A DNA stretch of 64,000 bases from Chloracidobacterium sp. (GCA_016711345.1 JADJTD010000001.1:3412001-3476000); one strand, 5' to 3'; shown: positions 1 to 8,900, counted from the first letter of the stretch. A program made the numbers and translations. The notes: a model not told the origin generated them from the letters alone.

Positions 1-253
1 TGGTTAGGTTTTGGGTGATGTTTATTTGGCCGAGGGTTAGGGTTATGGTTTGGGGGGTGTCGAAAAGCGTGGAAAAAACAACGGTGTCGCCCGACGCGGC
101 AACGGTGACGGCTTCGCGGAGGCTGCAATCGGCGTCGCAGATTCCATCGCTCGTGTCGGCTGTCTTTGTAACCGTCAGCACCGATGCGCGAATATCAATT
201 GCCGCAAACAAGCAGAGAAAAAAGACCAATAAAACGGGCACGGAAGGTTTCAT
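1..253 (-). CDS. CSLREA-type secreted protein, 5' part only
   Basis: The gene runs off the left window edge, so only about the first 84 codons are visible and no stop is present. Reading the minus strand from ATG 253 gives a signal peptide (MKPSVPVLLVFFLCLFAAID...) followed by TKTADTSDGICDADCSLREA. This is the defining motif of the CSLREA N-terminal domain found on large secreted or surface repeat proteins of Acidobacteriota and other phyla. The sequence then continues as a beta-rich stretch (TITLTLGQINIT) typical of right-handed beta-helix proteins. An in-frame ATG at 289 would add 12 residues, but 253 puts the signal peptide at the N-terminus. The downstream body and anchor lie outside the window. 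The motif is seen directly; surface location is inferred. Confidence 0.8.
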   Translation of the reverse strand, partial: MKPSVPVLLVFFLCLFAAIDIRASVLTVTKTADTSDGICDADCSLREAVTVAASGDTVVFSTLFDTPQTITLTLGQINITQNLT

Positions 254-361
254 AACAAAAACGCCCTTATTTCGAGAATTCACGCTCATATTACACCCGA
301 CCCACCATAAACTCAACTAAATTTCAGTTGCCGTTGTTAGTTTGGGCTTTTGCACTTGGAA

Positions 362-399
362 AGTTGCGTCATATCGAGAAAGTTACGTCATATCGAGAA
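362..399. repeat. 19-bp tandem duplication
   Basis: Two adjacent copies of AGTTNCGTCATATCGAGAA differ at one base (G or A). A third partial copy (AGTTGG) follows. The function is unknown; it could be a protein binding site upstream of the CSLREA gene. Confidence 0.6.
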
Positions 400-526
400 A
401 GTTGGTCTTCCAATTTGCTTAGAAATGCGCTAGGTTGATGCGGGATCGTTTTCTTTGGCGATTATGCTCTTTGATAATCAAATAATGTGGTGCGGCAAGC
501 CGATTAAAGAAAAAGTGGGACAATGT

Positions 527-572
527 CCGTCAAACTTCAGTTTGACGGCTCGGGACATCAAACTGAAGTTTG
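527..572. repeat. Double palindrome sharing a CAAACT/AGTTTG core
   Basis: The first palindrome has 10-bp arms CCGTCAAACT (527-536) and AGTTTGACGG (539-548) around TC. The second, at 559-572, is CAAACT-GA-AGTTTG, the same core in the opposite sense. There is no T-run, so a terminator is unlikely. It resembles a REP-like intergenic element. Confidence 0.6.
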
Positions 573-837
573 TTGGACCTAAACGAAAAACTTTTTTTCC
601 AATTACGGTGGACAAGGCTATTTCACAGACATAACCCTATTCATATCAATAGTTTATGTTGTCCACGCCCATGCGTGGACAAAGCGTGGACAAGTGGACA
701 AAAAAAAATGGTGGGACAGTGGGACACTTGATGGATAACCTAATGGAATCAACAACTTAGCCTGTCCCAAACCGTTTGGGACACTTGGGACACTTTGGAA
801 TCACGTGAAACAACGTTTTTGAAAGGTTGACCGAATT

Positions 838-2142
838 TTATAAGGGCTTCAGGGCGGCAATGAGTGCTTTTGCTTTTGTTAGAGTTTCCTCGTATTCGCT
901 GTCGGGATCGCTGTCGATCACGATGCCTCCGCCGACGTTAAAAACGGCAATTTGATCTCGGATGACCATTGTGCGGATAGCGACACTCATGTCGATGGTC
1001 TCGGGCAGGCCGAATTTGTCTTTTGGAACATAGTATCCAATCGCACCCATAGACAAGCCACGCGGCGTTGACTCCGTATCGTTGATTATTCGCATTGTGC
1101 TTAACTTCGGAGCGCCGGTGATCGAGCCGCAAGGGAAGACGGCCTTTAGAATATCCGAAAACGACGTGTTTTGTTTCACCTCGCCGCTGATGGTCGAAAC
1201 AAGGTGAAACAGCGTCGGATGCTCTTCGAGATCGCAGAGTTTTTCAACATGCACGCTGCCGTATTCGCTTATGCGTCCGAGGTCGTTTCGGAGCAGATCG
1301 ACGATCATCGTATTTTCGGCACGATCTTTTGTACTTTCGAGAAGTGCTTGGCGAAGTGCGGCATCTTCGGCGGCCGTTTCGCCGCGTGGTCGTGTGCCTT
1401 TAATTGGCGAAGTTGAGATTTTACTCTGGGCGGCATCCACACAGAAAAATCGCTCCGGTGAAGCCGAAACGACTGTCGAATCCAGCCTCTTAATAAAAGC
1501 GGCAAATGGTGCAGGATGGTCACGCCGCAATCGATAGAATATTGTTTCCGGCTTGAGGCCTTCAGGCAATTTTGCTGACAACTGCTGCGTCAGATTCGTC
1601 TGATATGTATCTCCCTGCCTGATCAGTTCCTTTATCGTTTCAATTGCCGAAAGATATTCATCGCGCGTGAAATTTGATCGCACATCTACATGACCATTTG
1701 AAAATTCAGATTTGAGATTGCAGATGTTTGAAACGAGCTTTGATCTAATAGAATCAAACCGCACGGGTTCGCCAACTATATTAGTTATACCGGTGTTGTA
1801 ATCATGGACGATCAGTGAATCGAATTGGGCAAGAAAGACGTCGGGCTCTTTGTTGACGGATATTTCCGGTGATATACCAAGCAGCTTTTTCCCGAGATCA
1901 TAAGAGATCGTGAAGATCGATGCGAGATGTTTTGAATCTAAAGCCTCGTCAAGAATTGTTAGTGTTTTCTCGAATTCTTCATTGGCTATTTTATGAAGAG
2001 AAACAGGTTCGATGCCGGCGATCAACAGGTGCGAGCCGAGATGATTAACGCCGCAGCTATCGAGAATGCATACGGTTTCGCTCGCGGCAATATTTAGAAG
2101 TGCCGAAACGAGTTCGTCCGCCGATATGTCGATCTGCTGCAT
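838..2142 (-). CDS. pabB: Aminodeoxychorismate synthase component I
   Basis: This is the chorismate-binding enzyme that makes 4-amino-4-deoxychorismate for folate synthesis, using ammonia from a PabA amidotransferase that is not in this window. The chorismate-enzyme signatures are in order in the C-terminal half: SASPERFF, ISTSPIKGTRPRG, ENTMIVDLLRNDLGRI and FPCGSITGAPK. The last agrees with PabB/TrpE-type proteins. About 434 residues from ATG 2142 is normal for PabB. An in-frame GTG at 2175 would add 11 residues, and neither start has a clear ribosome binding site. TrpE is a less likely alternative, since no trp genes are nearby. Confidence 0.88.
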   Translation of the reverse strand: MQQIDISADELVSALLNIAASETVCILDSCGVNHLGSHLLIAGIEPVSLHKIANEEFEKTLTILDEALDSKHLASIFTISYDLGKKLLGISPEISVNKEPDVFLAQFDSLIVHDYNTGITNIVGEPVRFDSIRSKLVSNICNLKSEFSNGHVDVRSNFTRDEYLSAIETIKELIRQGDTYQTNLTQQLSAKLPEGLKPETIFYRLRRDHPAPFAAFIKRLDSTVVSASPERFFCVDAAQSKISTSPIKGTRPRGETAAEDAALRQALLESTKDRAENTMIVDLLRNDLGRISEYGSVHVEKLCDLEEHPTLFHLVSTISGEVKQNTSFSDILKAVFPCGSITGAPKLSTMRIINDTESTPRGLSMGAIGYYVPKDKFGLPETIDMSVAIRTMVIRDQIAVFNVGGGIVIDSDPDSEYEETLTKAKALIAALKPL

Positions 2143-2205
2143 AACCGCGATTTTATCACGGGACGCAGGTTTCACTTGAAGGCCATTTTCGCGTAATATG
2201 ACTTC

Positions 2206-2298
2206 GGATTGTTAATTGTCTATTGGTGAATTGTTAATTGGTAAAAGCGAAACTCGCTGCCAATTTACAAATAGGCAACTGACAGTTCACAATTGACG
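2206..2298. repeat. AT-rich imperfect inverted repeat (AATTGTGAATTG family)
   Basis: Between the divergent pabB and permease genes, a left half (TGTTAATTGTCTATTGGTGA...) and a right half, read on the other strand as TCAATTGTGAACTGTCAGTT..., form an imperfect hairpin. The same word type (AATTGTGAATTGTGAATCG) occurs before glgA at about 15811. It looks like a dispersed intergenic element. Any promoters for the two genes must lie inside or beside it. Confidence 0.45.
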
Positions 2299-2312
2299 AA
2301 CCTACAAGGGAC

Positions 2313-3785
2313 ATGAACTCCGAAAACGACACAAAACAGACACTGATACGCGGCCTCGGCCTCATCGCGGCGATCTCCATTATTATCGGCAATGTTATCG
2401 GCACGGGAGTTTTCCTGAAGTCGCGTGTGATGACCTGCAATATGGGAGATCCGCAATGGGTGATACTTGCGTGGGTAGCAGCCGGACTGCTTTCGCTCGC
2501 GGGTGCATTGACCTATGCGGAACTTACCGCGATGCGTCCAGTTGCATCGGCGCAGAACGTTCTGCTCGAGGAGGCATACGGCAAGCCGGCGAGTTTTCTT
2601 TTTGGCTGGATGCAGATACTCATCGCCCGGCCGGGTTCACAAGCCGCTGCTGCTATGGCGTTTGCGATCGGGATGAATGATTTTCTCGATAACAAACTTG
2701 CAGCATCGATTGCGAGTTTTCCAATCGCGGGAACGACATTTGAATTGACGACACTACAGCTTGTCGCGGTGATGGTGATCGTTATATTTACGACATTGAA
2801 CTGTGCTTCTGTGATGCTCACAGGTCGTATCGCAACTGCTCTGACGTTCGTCAAAATGGCGTTGATCCTTTTCGTCGGCATCGGTGCTTTTGTTCTTGTC
2901 AGTGGTAATTTCGGTCACTTTTCGTTGTTGAACTCCGGCGGCACATGCGAGGGGGTTGATGAAGCGGTAAAGATCGGATCGTCATCTTACACCTTTCTTG
3001 CCGGATTTGCGGCGGCGATGCTCGGTGCTTTGTGGGCATATGACGGATGGGATAATTTGACGTTTGTCGCGGGCGAGGTGAAGGATCCAAAACGCAATAT
3101 TCCTTTGGCGATCATCGGTAGCATGTTCCTCGTTATCGTGCTGTACGTCATCGCTCAAATCGCCTACTTTTATGTGCTTGATCCGACGACTATCGCTTCA
3201 GTATCGAAGAACTCTTCCGTAGCAAAAGCCGTGGTCGGTATGTTTTTTGGCGGCAACGCGGCATCGATCGCGACAGGTGCAGCGGTTGCGTTCTTCACGG
3301 TTGGACTGATGCTGTCATCTTTAGGAACACTTCATACATCGCTGCTAGCTGCGGGACGAATTCCGTATAGAATGGCTCGTGAAGGGATGATGTTTCCCAT
3401 CTTTGGACGTCTTTCGGTCAATCACGTTCCCGTGACTTCGGTCCTGTTTATCGGCCTGCTTGCGTGCGTTCTAGCTTTGATCGGTTCGTTCGATGCGTTG
3501 ACGGATTATGTTGTGTTCGCGATGTGGATATTTTACGCATTGATAACAGGCTCGGTCTTTATTTATCGCAGGAAATTTCCAGATCTCGAACGGCCGTACA
3601 AAGCCTGGGGCTATCCCGTCGTTCCCGCCGTCTTTATCTTGGTTGCATTGTGGCTGCTTTACAGAACTGTAATCGATGCTCCGGGCAAAGCGTTGACGGG
3701 ATTGGCGATCATTCTGCTGGGTTTGCCGGTGTATTACTATTTTAATAGTAAAGGGCTCAAATCTGATGTCCCGGAGGAAGAGTAG
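2313..3785 (+). CDS. APC-family amino acid permease
   Basis: This is a 490-residue inner-membrane transporter of the amino acid-polyamine-organocation superfamily. The first helix carries the glycine-rich substrate-binding break (IIIGNVIGTGVF, about residues 21-32), and about twelve hydrophobic segments follow. WAYDGWDNLTFVAGEVKDPKRN around residue 250 is the conserved loop seen in LAT- and YfnA-like permeases. Substrate specificity cannot be read from sequence; a cationic or neutral amino acid is likely. AAGGGA lies just before the ATG. The PilZ gene follows after 3 bp, so the two are probably co-transcribed. Confidence 0.85.
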   Translation: MNSENDTKQTLIRGLGLIAAISIIIGNVIGTGVFLKSRVMTCNMGDPQWVILAWVAAGLLSLAGALTYAELTAMRPVASAQNVLLEEAYGKPASFLFGWMQILIARPGSQAAAAMAFAIGMNDFLDNKLAASIASFPIAGTTFELTTLQLVAVMVIVIFTTLNCASVMLTGRIATALTFVKMALILFVGIGAFVLVSGNFGHFSLLNSGGTCEGVDEAVKIGSSSYTFLAGFAAAMLGALWAYDGWDNLTFVAGEVKDPKRNIPLAIIGSMFLVIVLYVIAQIAYFYVLDPTTIASVSKNSSVAKAVVGMFFGGNAASIATGAAVAFFTVGLMLSSLGTLHTSLLAAGRIPYRMAREGMMFPIFGRLSVNHVPVTSVLFIGLLACVLALIGSFDALTDYVVFAMWIFYALITGSVFIYRRKFPDLERPYKAWGYPVVPAVFILVALWLLYRTVIDAPGKALTGLAIILLGLPVYYYFNSKGLKSDVPEEE

Positions 3786-3788
3786 AGA

Positions 3789-4124
3789 ATGTCAATCAGA
3801 GATAGACGCAGCGGCACTGAACGCCGCGCATCAAATCGATATTCGATAGAAATGGACGTTGAATGGGAAGGTGCCGCCGGGCGTCAGCCGGGAACCGTTA
3901 GCGATGTCAGCATTGAAGGTTGTTTTGTTCTGAGTTCAGGCGAGATAAATGACGGTGATCCCGTTAAAGTATTTGTGCCGCTGGCCGATGGAATGAAAGT
4001 CCAATTTGACGGCAAGGTTGCCAACCATGTTTATGAGATCGGCTTTGGAGTGCGTTTTGAACAGCTCACGGCCGCGCAGCGCGATGTGTTGATAAAGATC
4101 GTCAGGGAAACGGAAGGAAGCTAA
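3789..4124 (+). CDS. PilZ domain protein
   Basis: This is a single-domain 111-residue protein with the cyclic-di-GMP binding layout of PilZ: a basic ERRASNRYSIEMDVEW segment supplying the arginines, then DVSIEGCFV, the D/N-x-S-x-x-G motif. The C-terminal GFGVRFEQLTAAQRD is the usual end of the PilZ barrel and helix. It starts 3 bp after the permease stop and overlaps the 3' end of convergent murE by 4 bp. The target process cannot be inferred from its neighbours. Confidence 0.85.
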   Translation: MSIRDRRSGTERRASNRYSIEMDVEWEGAAGRQPGTVSDVSIEGCFVLSSGEINDGDPVKVFVPLADGMKVQFDGKVANHVYEIGFGVRFEQLTAAQRDVLIKIVRETEGS

Positions 4125-5644
4125 GCGTCCTCTTTCAATCTCGAAAGAGATTCCGCCGCGACCTCGCGGTCATCGAAGTGAAACTTGTCACCGCCGACGA
4201 TCTGATAGGTTTCGTGTCCCTTACCCGCAATAATCACAACATCATTTGCCTTTGCGGAATATATGGCCCGATTGATTGCCTCTCTGCGGTCGGGAATTAT
4301 CTCGTAAGGTGGACTTTTTTCTTTCACACCAATTTCAATTTCAGAAAGTATGTTTAGTGGGTCCTCGTTGCGCGGATTGTCGGAAGTGATTATCACGAGA
4401 TCGCTGTATTCGCCCGCAACCTCGCCCATCGGTCGTCGTTTGGTCTGATCACGGTCTCCGCCGCAGCCAAAGACAGTGATGATCTTGCCTTCGGTGAGAT
4501 CACGAGCGGTCTTCAGCGTATTCAGCAAGGCGTCGTCGGTGTGTGCGTAATCTACTACGACCGCAAAATCGCCGTCGTGCGGCACACGTTCAAATCTTCC
4601 CGGAGCACCGACACAAGTGGACAAACCGTTTGAGATCGAATCGAGATCATAACCGAGTTCTAACGCCGCGGCAGTCGCAGAAAGCATATTGTAAACGTGC
4701 GGCTTGCCCACTAACGGCGACTTGATCTGTCTTTCACCGGCTGGGGTTTTGAGCAAGAATGACGTGCCGCGAATAAGAGAAACTTCGATACCAGTCGCCG
4801 TCAGATCGGCAAGCTTGTCAGAACCGGGAGCGACAGCGACTGGGTTTTGCGAAAAGGTGACAACACGCTCACCGGCTGACCTCAATTCGTCGGCCAGCTT
4901 CACTCCCCACTCGTCATCGATATTTATCACCGAAGCGCCCGGTTTTTCGCCGAGTCGGCCGTCGAAGAGTTTCTTCTTGGCGTCGAAGTAATTCTCCATT
5001 GTCTTGTGATAATCAAGATGATCACGCGTTAGGTTTGTAAAGACGGCAACCTTGAACCGAAGCCAATCACAGCGGCGAAGGTCGATAGCCTGCGAAGAAG
5101 TTTCCATAACAGCCATCGAGCATCCCGCATCCACAGCTTCACGAAGGAAGCGGTTTGTGTCCGATGCCTCAGGCGTAGTGCGGACGGCTGATTCGCTTTT
5201 GTCGCCGATCCGGTATTCGACCGTTGTTAGCATCGCAGGCTTTTTCCCAGCGGCTTCGGCCAGTGCAAAGATGAGATAGGTCGTTGTCGTCTTGCCGTTC
5301 GTTCCGGTGACCCCAACGAGATCGAGGTCAAGAGATGGATTGCCGTTGATAACTGCGGCAGCTTTTGCCAGAGCGACACGGGCATCTTTGACCTTTAACC
5401 AAGCTCCATCAAAGTCCGCAGGCGGATCTAACTCCGAAATAATCCCCGCCGCACCTCGCCGCATTACATCATCGACAAATCGATGTCCGTCAACGGTGGC
5501 TCCCGTAATCGCGACAAACAGTGTGCCTTCACGGGCCTGGCGGGAGTCATGCGTGACGCCTGTCGGGATCGATGTCGCTGCGCCAAATAATTCAGCGTTT
5601 AGCTGTGTTGCGATTTCTTTTGTTGTAGTTTTGTTTGTGCTCAA
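4121..5644 (-). CDS. murE: UDP-MurNAc-tripeptide synthetase (meso-DAP type)
   Basis: This cytoplasmic Mur ligase adds the third amino acid to the peptidoglycan stem peptide. The ATP loop is VTGTNGKTTTTYL (about residues 112-124). The substrate-selecting motif TSDNPRNEDP is the DNPR form that goes with meso-diaminopimelate. At 507 residues the length is normal. The start appears to be TTG at 5644 (MSTNKTTTKE), as no other good start precedes the N-terminal domain. The central domain carries an unusual short segment (QNPVAVAPGSDK) whose DNA nearly matches an intergenic sequence at 31644. No other mur genes are adjacent. Confidence 0.93.
   Translation of the reverse strand: MSTNKTTTKEIATQLNAELFGAATSIPTGVTHDSRQAREGTLFVAITGATVDGHRFVDDVMRRGAAGIISELDPPADFDGAWLKVKDARVALAKAAAVINGNPSLDLDLVGVTGTNGKTTTTYLIFALAEAAGKKPAMLTTVEYRIGDKSESAVRTTPEASDTNRFLREAVDAGCSMAVMETSSQAIDLRRCDWLRFKVAVFTNLTRDHLDYHKTMENYFDAKKKLFDGRLGEKPGASVINIDDEWGVKLADELRSAGERVVTFSQNPVAVAPGSDKLADLTATGIEVSLIRGTSFLLKTPAGERQIKSPLVGKPHVYNMLSATAAALELGYDLDSISNGLSTCVGAPGRFERVPHDGDFAVVVDYAHTDDALLNTLKTARDLTEGKIITVFGCGGDRDQTKRRPMGEVAGEYSDLVIITSDNPRNEDPLNILSEIEIGVKEKSPPYEIIPDRREAINRAIYSAKANDVVIIAGKGHETYQIVGGDKFHFDDREVAAESLSRLKEDA
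4818..4846. repeat. 29-bp dispersed repeat copy inside murE
   Basis: TCAGAACCGGGAGCGACAGC... (4818-4846) matches an intergenic copy at 31644-31672 in 27 of 29 positions by hand count. In murE it is read in frame as NPVAVAPGSD on the minus strand, at a point where MurE proteins usually have a short variable loop. Confidence 0.55.
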
Positions 5645-5749
5645 AATCGTTGATAATCTTCCGAACGTGAATTATACGACATGCGATTATTTTCCACGAA
5701 CATCAACGCCGCGATTTCGTATTAACCATCATAGTCGGAGGTGAAACTT

Positions 5750-6010
5750 ATGAACATCATCAAATTGATCCTGGGTGCGATCGGCCTCGTTTTTGTCGGA
5801 ATGCTGTTTTTGTGGGTTTTAGGACTCGTTGGTTCGCTTATTTCGTGGGTGTTCTGGCTTGGTTTGATAGGGCTGGTCGGCTATGGCGGTTACAGACTTT
5901 TTCTCAGAATGGAGAGAAAGGCACTAGGAGCGGATATGCATGACGGCCTCGGCACCGGAGATATTAATATGTCGTGGGACGAATACGACAGAAAATATCT
6001 GCATAAATAA
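5750..6010 (+). CDS. Small two-helix membrane protein
   Basis: The protein has 86 residues with two hydrophobic stretches (about residues 4-25 and 30-50), then a charged tail containing MERKALGADMHDG and WDEYDRKYL. The start is set by GGAGG at 5737-5741, eight bases before ATG 5750. A GTG at 5743-5741 would overlap that site and is unlikely. No family is recognised. It stands alone, divergent from murE, and may be an envelope stress or phage-shock-like accessory protein, but nothing in the sequence proves this. Confidence 0.65.
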   Translation: MNIIKLILGAIGLVFVGMLFLWVLGLVGSLISWVFWLGLIGLVGYGGYRLFLRMERKALGADMHDGLGTGDINMSWDEYDRKYLHK

Positions 6011-6489
6011 TGAACAAGCTTCTACGTAAGTAAAGGCAGTACACTCGTTAGGTACGGATTGTTTTTGTTATTTGAAAATTAGTTGAACAGCAATCGAAGT
6101 GGTAAAGACCAGTATTACAAAGAGCGCATTTTGTCATAATTTGTCCTACGAACGGCGCTTTTACGAATTTTTAGAAATGCGGCCGTGACACCCCTGTAAG
6201 AACAGTGTTTACATCGTTTAAGGCTTTTGTTTGCTAGGTGAATCATTCAAATTTGGACGAAAAAGCTCTTTTCAAAAATCGTGGAATGCAGCCGTAAAAA
6301 CAGCGATAACTATATTATTTACAGTATTTACAGCGTTCCACGTCGCTGTGGAACGATGTGGAACGATTGGAACGGAGAAAACTCTGGATAGTTGGACATA
6401 ATTCTGACCTTTTTTGCCTAAAAACTTACGATTAGTTTGTCGGCAATTGTCATTGAAAGGCCGAGAATGATATTCTTCAAAAGCCCCGT
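6011..6489. other. Gene-free region with hairpins before tRNA-Leu
   Basis: No coding sequence stands out. The clearest structure is a hairpin at 6334-6355 with arms CGTTCCAC and GTGGAACG around GTCGCT, followed by two further GGAACG words (to 6375). The stretch 6280-6335 repeats ACAGTATTTACAGCG-like words. The tRNA promoter must lie in its right part. Confidence 0.5.
6334..6355. repeat. 8-bp stem hairpin CGTTCCAC/GTGGAACG
   Basis: This is a perfect 8-bp inverted repeat with a 6-nt loop. Two extra half-sites, GTGGAACG and TTGGAACG, follow within 20 bp. With no T-run it is more like a binding site or REP fragment than a terminator. Confidence 0.5.
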
Positions 6490-6574
6490 GCCGAGGTGGC
6501 GAAATTGGCAGACGCACTAGACTTAGGATCTAGCGCCGCGAGGCGTGCAGGTTCGATTCCTGTCCTCGGCACCA
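6490..6574 (+). tRNA. tRNA-Leu (anticodon UAG)
   Basis: The acceptor arms GCCGAGG and CCTCGGC pair perfectly. The anticodon stem CTAGA/TCTAG encloses the loop CTTAGGA, giving anticodon TAG. A long variable arm (GCGCCGCGAGGCGT region), the T arm GGTTCGATTCC and a genomically encoded CCA end (6572-6574) mark a class II leucine tRNA of 85 nt. Confidence 0.96.
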
Positions 6575-6630
6575 TTCAACATTTATCAGTGGTCGGCGGT
6601 CATTGGTCAATAACGACATACCTCCGGCCA

Positions 6631-6660
6631 TTGGTTTTATTTGTTCCTGAGTTTTATAAT
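6631..6660 (+). promoter_or_regulatory. Sigma70-like promoter for tig
   Basis: TTGGTT (6631-6636) and a perfect TATAAT (6655-6660) are 18 bp apart and end 38 bp before the tig ATG. Confidence 0.55.
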
Positions 6661-6698
6661 TGCCTGAATATGGCGAATTTAGCGCCAAACACTGATCG

Positions 6699-8123
6699 AT
6701 GAAAAGCGAAATAAAGGAAATTTCACCTACACAAAAAGAGATACATTTGCAGATCGATGCCGAGGCTGTTAAGGCCTCTTATGCTAAGGTCAGCAAGAAA
6801 TATGCAGATCGGGCAAGCGTGCCCGGCTTTCGAAAAGGCTATGCGCCGCTTGATGTCGTCCGCTTGCGTTTTAAGGACGATATAAAGAGCGAAGTGCTGC
6901 AGGACGTAGTTCCAACTGCCGTTACTGCGGCAATTCAGGAGCATAACCTTCAACCGCTGACAGAACCGCATTTACACCTCGACGATCATGAAACAGTAGA
7001 GGTCAATGGCTCCGTGCCGTTGTCGCTGCATATTCATGTCGAAGTGATGCCGCCGGTTCCTGAACCGTCTTACAAAGGCATCGAGGTTACTCGCCGCGTA
7101 AAACCGGTTGAAGATAGCGAGATCGAAGGCCTAATCACCGAACGTCTCCAAAAGGAAGCCGCTCTAATTCCGGTCGAAGGCCGTAAATCGAAGGCTGGAG
7201 ATACGGTCATCGTGGATATAGAAGGCGTTTTCGACGGCGATTCCACGGGTGAACCGATAAAGGCTGATGATCTGGAAGTTGAACTTGGCGGTGAGCATAT
7301 CGAAAAGTCTTTCACGGAAAATTTGATGGGTGTAAAGCCGGACGATGAGAAGGAATTCACTGTCGCATATCCCGAAGAATTTTCGTCGCAGCCGCTTGCC
7401 GGCAAAACGGTTCATTACAAGGCAAAAATAAAATCGGTCGGCAAGACCGAAGTTCCGAAGCTTGATGACGCCTGGGCGACGAGTCTTGACGAAGGTTACG
7501 AATCGCTTGCCGATCTGCGTAAACGGCTGCGTGCCGATCTTGAAAAGGTATCTGAGGCTGACGCGGACGCTCGTGTTCGAAACGATGCTGTTGCTAAGTT
7601 GATCGAAGAAAATTCGTTTGAAATTCCCGGCGTCCTGATCGAAAATCAGGCCCGTAATCTGCTGAACAATTTTGCGCAGGATATGCAGCAGCGCGGCATC
7701 GATCTCAATCAAGTAGATAAGCAATTTATCGAGATGGCTTACGGCAATATGCGTCAGCAAGCCGAACGCGATGTTCGCGGGTCTATGCTGCTCGATAAGA
7801 TTGCCGAAATGGAAAAAATTGAAGTAGCGGACGCCGAGGTTGACGAGGAGATCGACAAAATGGCGGCCTACTACAGAGCTTCGGCAGACGAGATACGCGA
7901 ATCTCTCGAAAAACAAGGCGGCGGAGTTGAGAATATTCGAGGTAACCTAAAGACACGAAAATCCATCGAGGCACTAGCCGCTGTTGCGAAGATCACTGAT
8001 GGCCCGTGGGTCGATGAATCGGCGCAAGTGACCGCAGGTGTGGACGAGAAAACTGCTGATAAAAAAGAAAAGCCAAAAAAGGCCCCTGCTAAGAAAAAGG
8101 CTGCTAAGGCTAAGGAAGATTAA
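6699..8123 (+). CDS. tig: Trigger factor, ribosome-bound chaperone and prolyl isomerase
   Basis: Trigger factor binds the ribosome exit tunnel and shields nascent chains. The N-terminal ribosome-binding domain carries the signature region ASVPGFRKGYAP (about residues 39-50). The FKBP-type domain follows (AGDTVIVDIEGVFDG near residue 166), and the long helical C-terminal chaperone domain ends in a lysine/alanine tail (KKAPAKKKAAKAKED). At 474 residues it is slightly long because of this basic tail. It heads the tig-clpP-clpX order seen in many bacteria; a promoter is visible at 6631-6660. Confidence 0.95.
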   Translation: MKSEIKEISPTQKEIHLQIDAEAVKASYAKVSKKYADRASVPGFRKGYAPLDVVRLRFKDDIKSEVLQDVVPTAVTAAIQEHNLQPLTEPHLHLDDHETVEVNGSVPLSLHIHVEVMPPVPEPSYKGIEVTRRVKPVEDSEIEGLITERLQKEAALIPVEGRKSKAGDTVIVDIEGVFDGDSTGEPIKADDLEVELGGEHIEKSFTENLMGVKPDDEKEFTVAYPEEFSSQPLAGKTVHYKAKIKSVGKTEVPKLDDAWATSLDEGYESLADLRKRLRADLEKVSEADADARVRNDAVAKLIEENSFEIPGVLIENQARNLLNNFAQDMQQRGIDLNQVDKQFIEMAYGNMRQQAERDVRGSMLLDKIAEMEKIEVADAEVDEEIDKMAAYYRASADEIRESLEKQGGGVENIRGNLKTRKSIEALAAVAKITDGPWVDESAQVTAGVDEKTADKKEKPKKAPAKKKAAKAKED

Positions 8124-8161
8124 ACTGCATTTCTGCGAAACTGTAGAATAGAGTTAGTTGC

Positions 8162-8189
8162 TTGATTTTTGGAAATAAAGTTGTAAAAT
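8162..8189 (+). promoter_or_regulatory. Possible promoter for clpP
   Basis: TTGATT (8162-8167) and TAAAAT (8184-8189) are 16 bp apart in the 165-bp gap between tig and clpP. The spacing is slightly short, so this is tentative. Confidence 0.35.
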
Positions 8190-8288
8190 CTATCGTCGAT
8201 GTGGCAATCGCCATATTTTCAATAACTTATCTTAGTAAAATTCAAGCGTTACCTAAACTGGTTTTAAAATCATTAAGAGAGAATTTAT

Positions 8289-8876
8289 ATGGCATTAGTA
8301 CCAATGGTTGTCGAGCAAACGTCGCGAGGCGAACGGGCCTTTGACATTTACTCGCGTTTGCTTAAAGACAGTATTATTTTCATCGGCACGCCGATCGACG
8401 ACCAGATCGCAAATCTAATCGTCGCCCAGCTTTTGTTTCTCGAAGCCGAGGATCCGGAACGTGATATCAATCTCTACATAAATAGCCCCGGCGGTTCCAT
8501 TACAGCTGGCATGGCGATCTACGACACGATGCAGTTCATCAAGAACGATGTGACGACCATTTGTGTTGGACAATGTGCTTCGATGGGAGCGTTGCTGTTA
8601 TGTGCAGGTGCACCTAAAAAGCGGTTCTCATTGCCGAATGCACGCGTATTGATCCATCAGCCATCAGGCGGTGCGTCGGGACAAGCGACGGACGTGCGGC
8701 TTATGGCAGAAGAGATCATTCGCATGCGAACATTGACATCGACGATAATTGCTAACCACAGCGGCCAGTCGTTTGAACAGGTTGAGATCGATGTCGAACG
8801 CGACCGCATTCTTACACCGATTCAGGCCAAGGAATATGGTTTAATAGACGAGGTTATAGAACATCGCGAGAAATAA
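8289..8876 (+). CDS. clpP: ATP-dependent Clp protease proteolytic subunit
   Basis: This is the self-compartmentalised serine peptidase that degrades substrates fed by ClpX. The catalytic triad is intact: Ser98 in GQCASMGALL, His123 in LIHQPSGG and Asp172 in VERDRI. INSPGGS forms the oxyanion strand. At 195 residues it is full length. It sits 165 bp after tig and 24 bp before clpX, consistent with one protein quality-control unit. Confidence 0.97.
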   Translation: MALVPMVVEQTSRGERAFDIYSRLLKDSIIFIGTPIDDQIANLIVAQLLFLEAEDPERDINLYINSPGGSITAGMAIYDTMQFIKNDVTTICVGQCASMGALLLCAGAPKKRFSLPNARVLIHQPSGGASGQATDVRLMAEEIIRMRTLTSTIIANHSGQSFEQVEIDVERDRILTPIQAKEYGLIDEVIEHREK

Positions 8877-8900
8877 TTTTCGATTTGCGACTGAGATTTT

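Larger units (their letters stand above)
321..837. other. Gene-free region with short repeats
   Basis: No convincing coding sequence was found between the CSLREA gene and pabB, which read away from each other on either side. The stretch holds a 19-bp tandem duplication (362-399), two nested palindromes (527-572) and a run of GTGGACA and GTGGGACA words (about 664-797). One 18-nt word, GTGGGACAGTGGGACACT (711-728), recurs exactly on the other strand at 55498-55515. It probably holds the promoter of the CSLREA gene, but no clear -35/-10 pair could be chosen. Confidence 0.6.

Noticed and set aside
15..320. Forward-strand open frames at the left edge
   Set aside because: They lie antisense to the CSLREA frame, which has a signal peptide and a diagnostic motif; the forward products resemble nothing and lack ribosome sites.
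7164..7916. A 250-codon minus-strand frame
   Set aside because: It lies wholly antisense to trigger factor and follows its codon periodicity.
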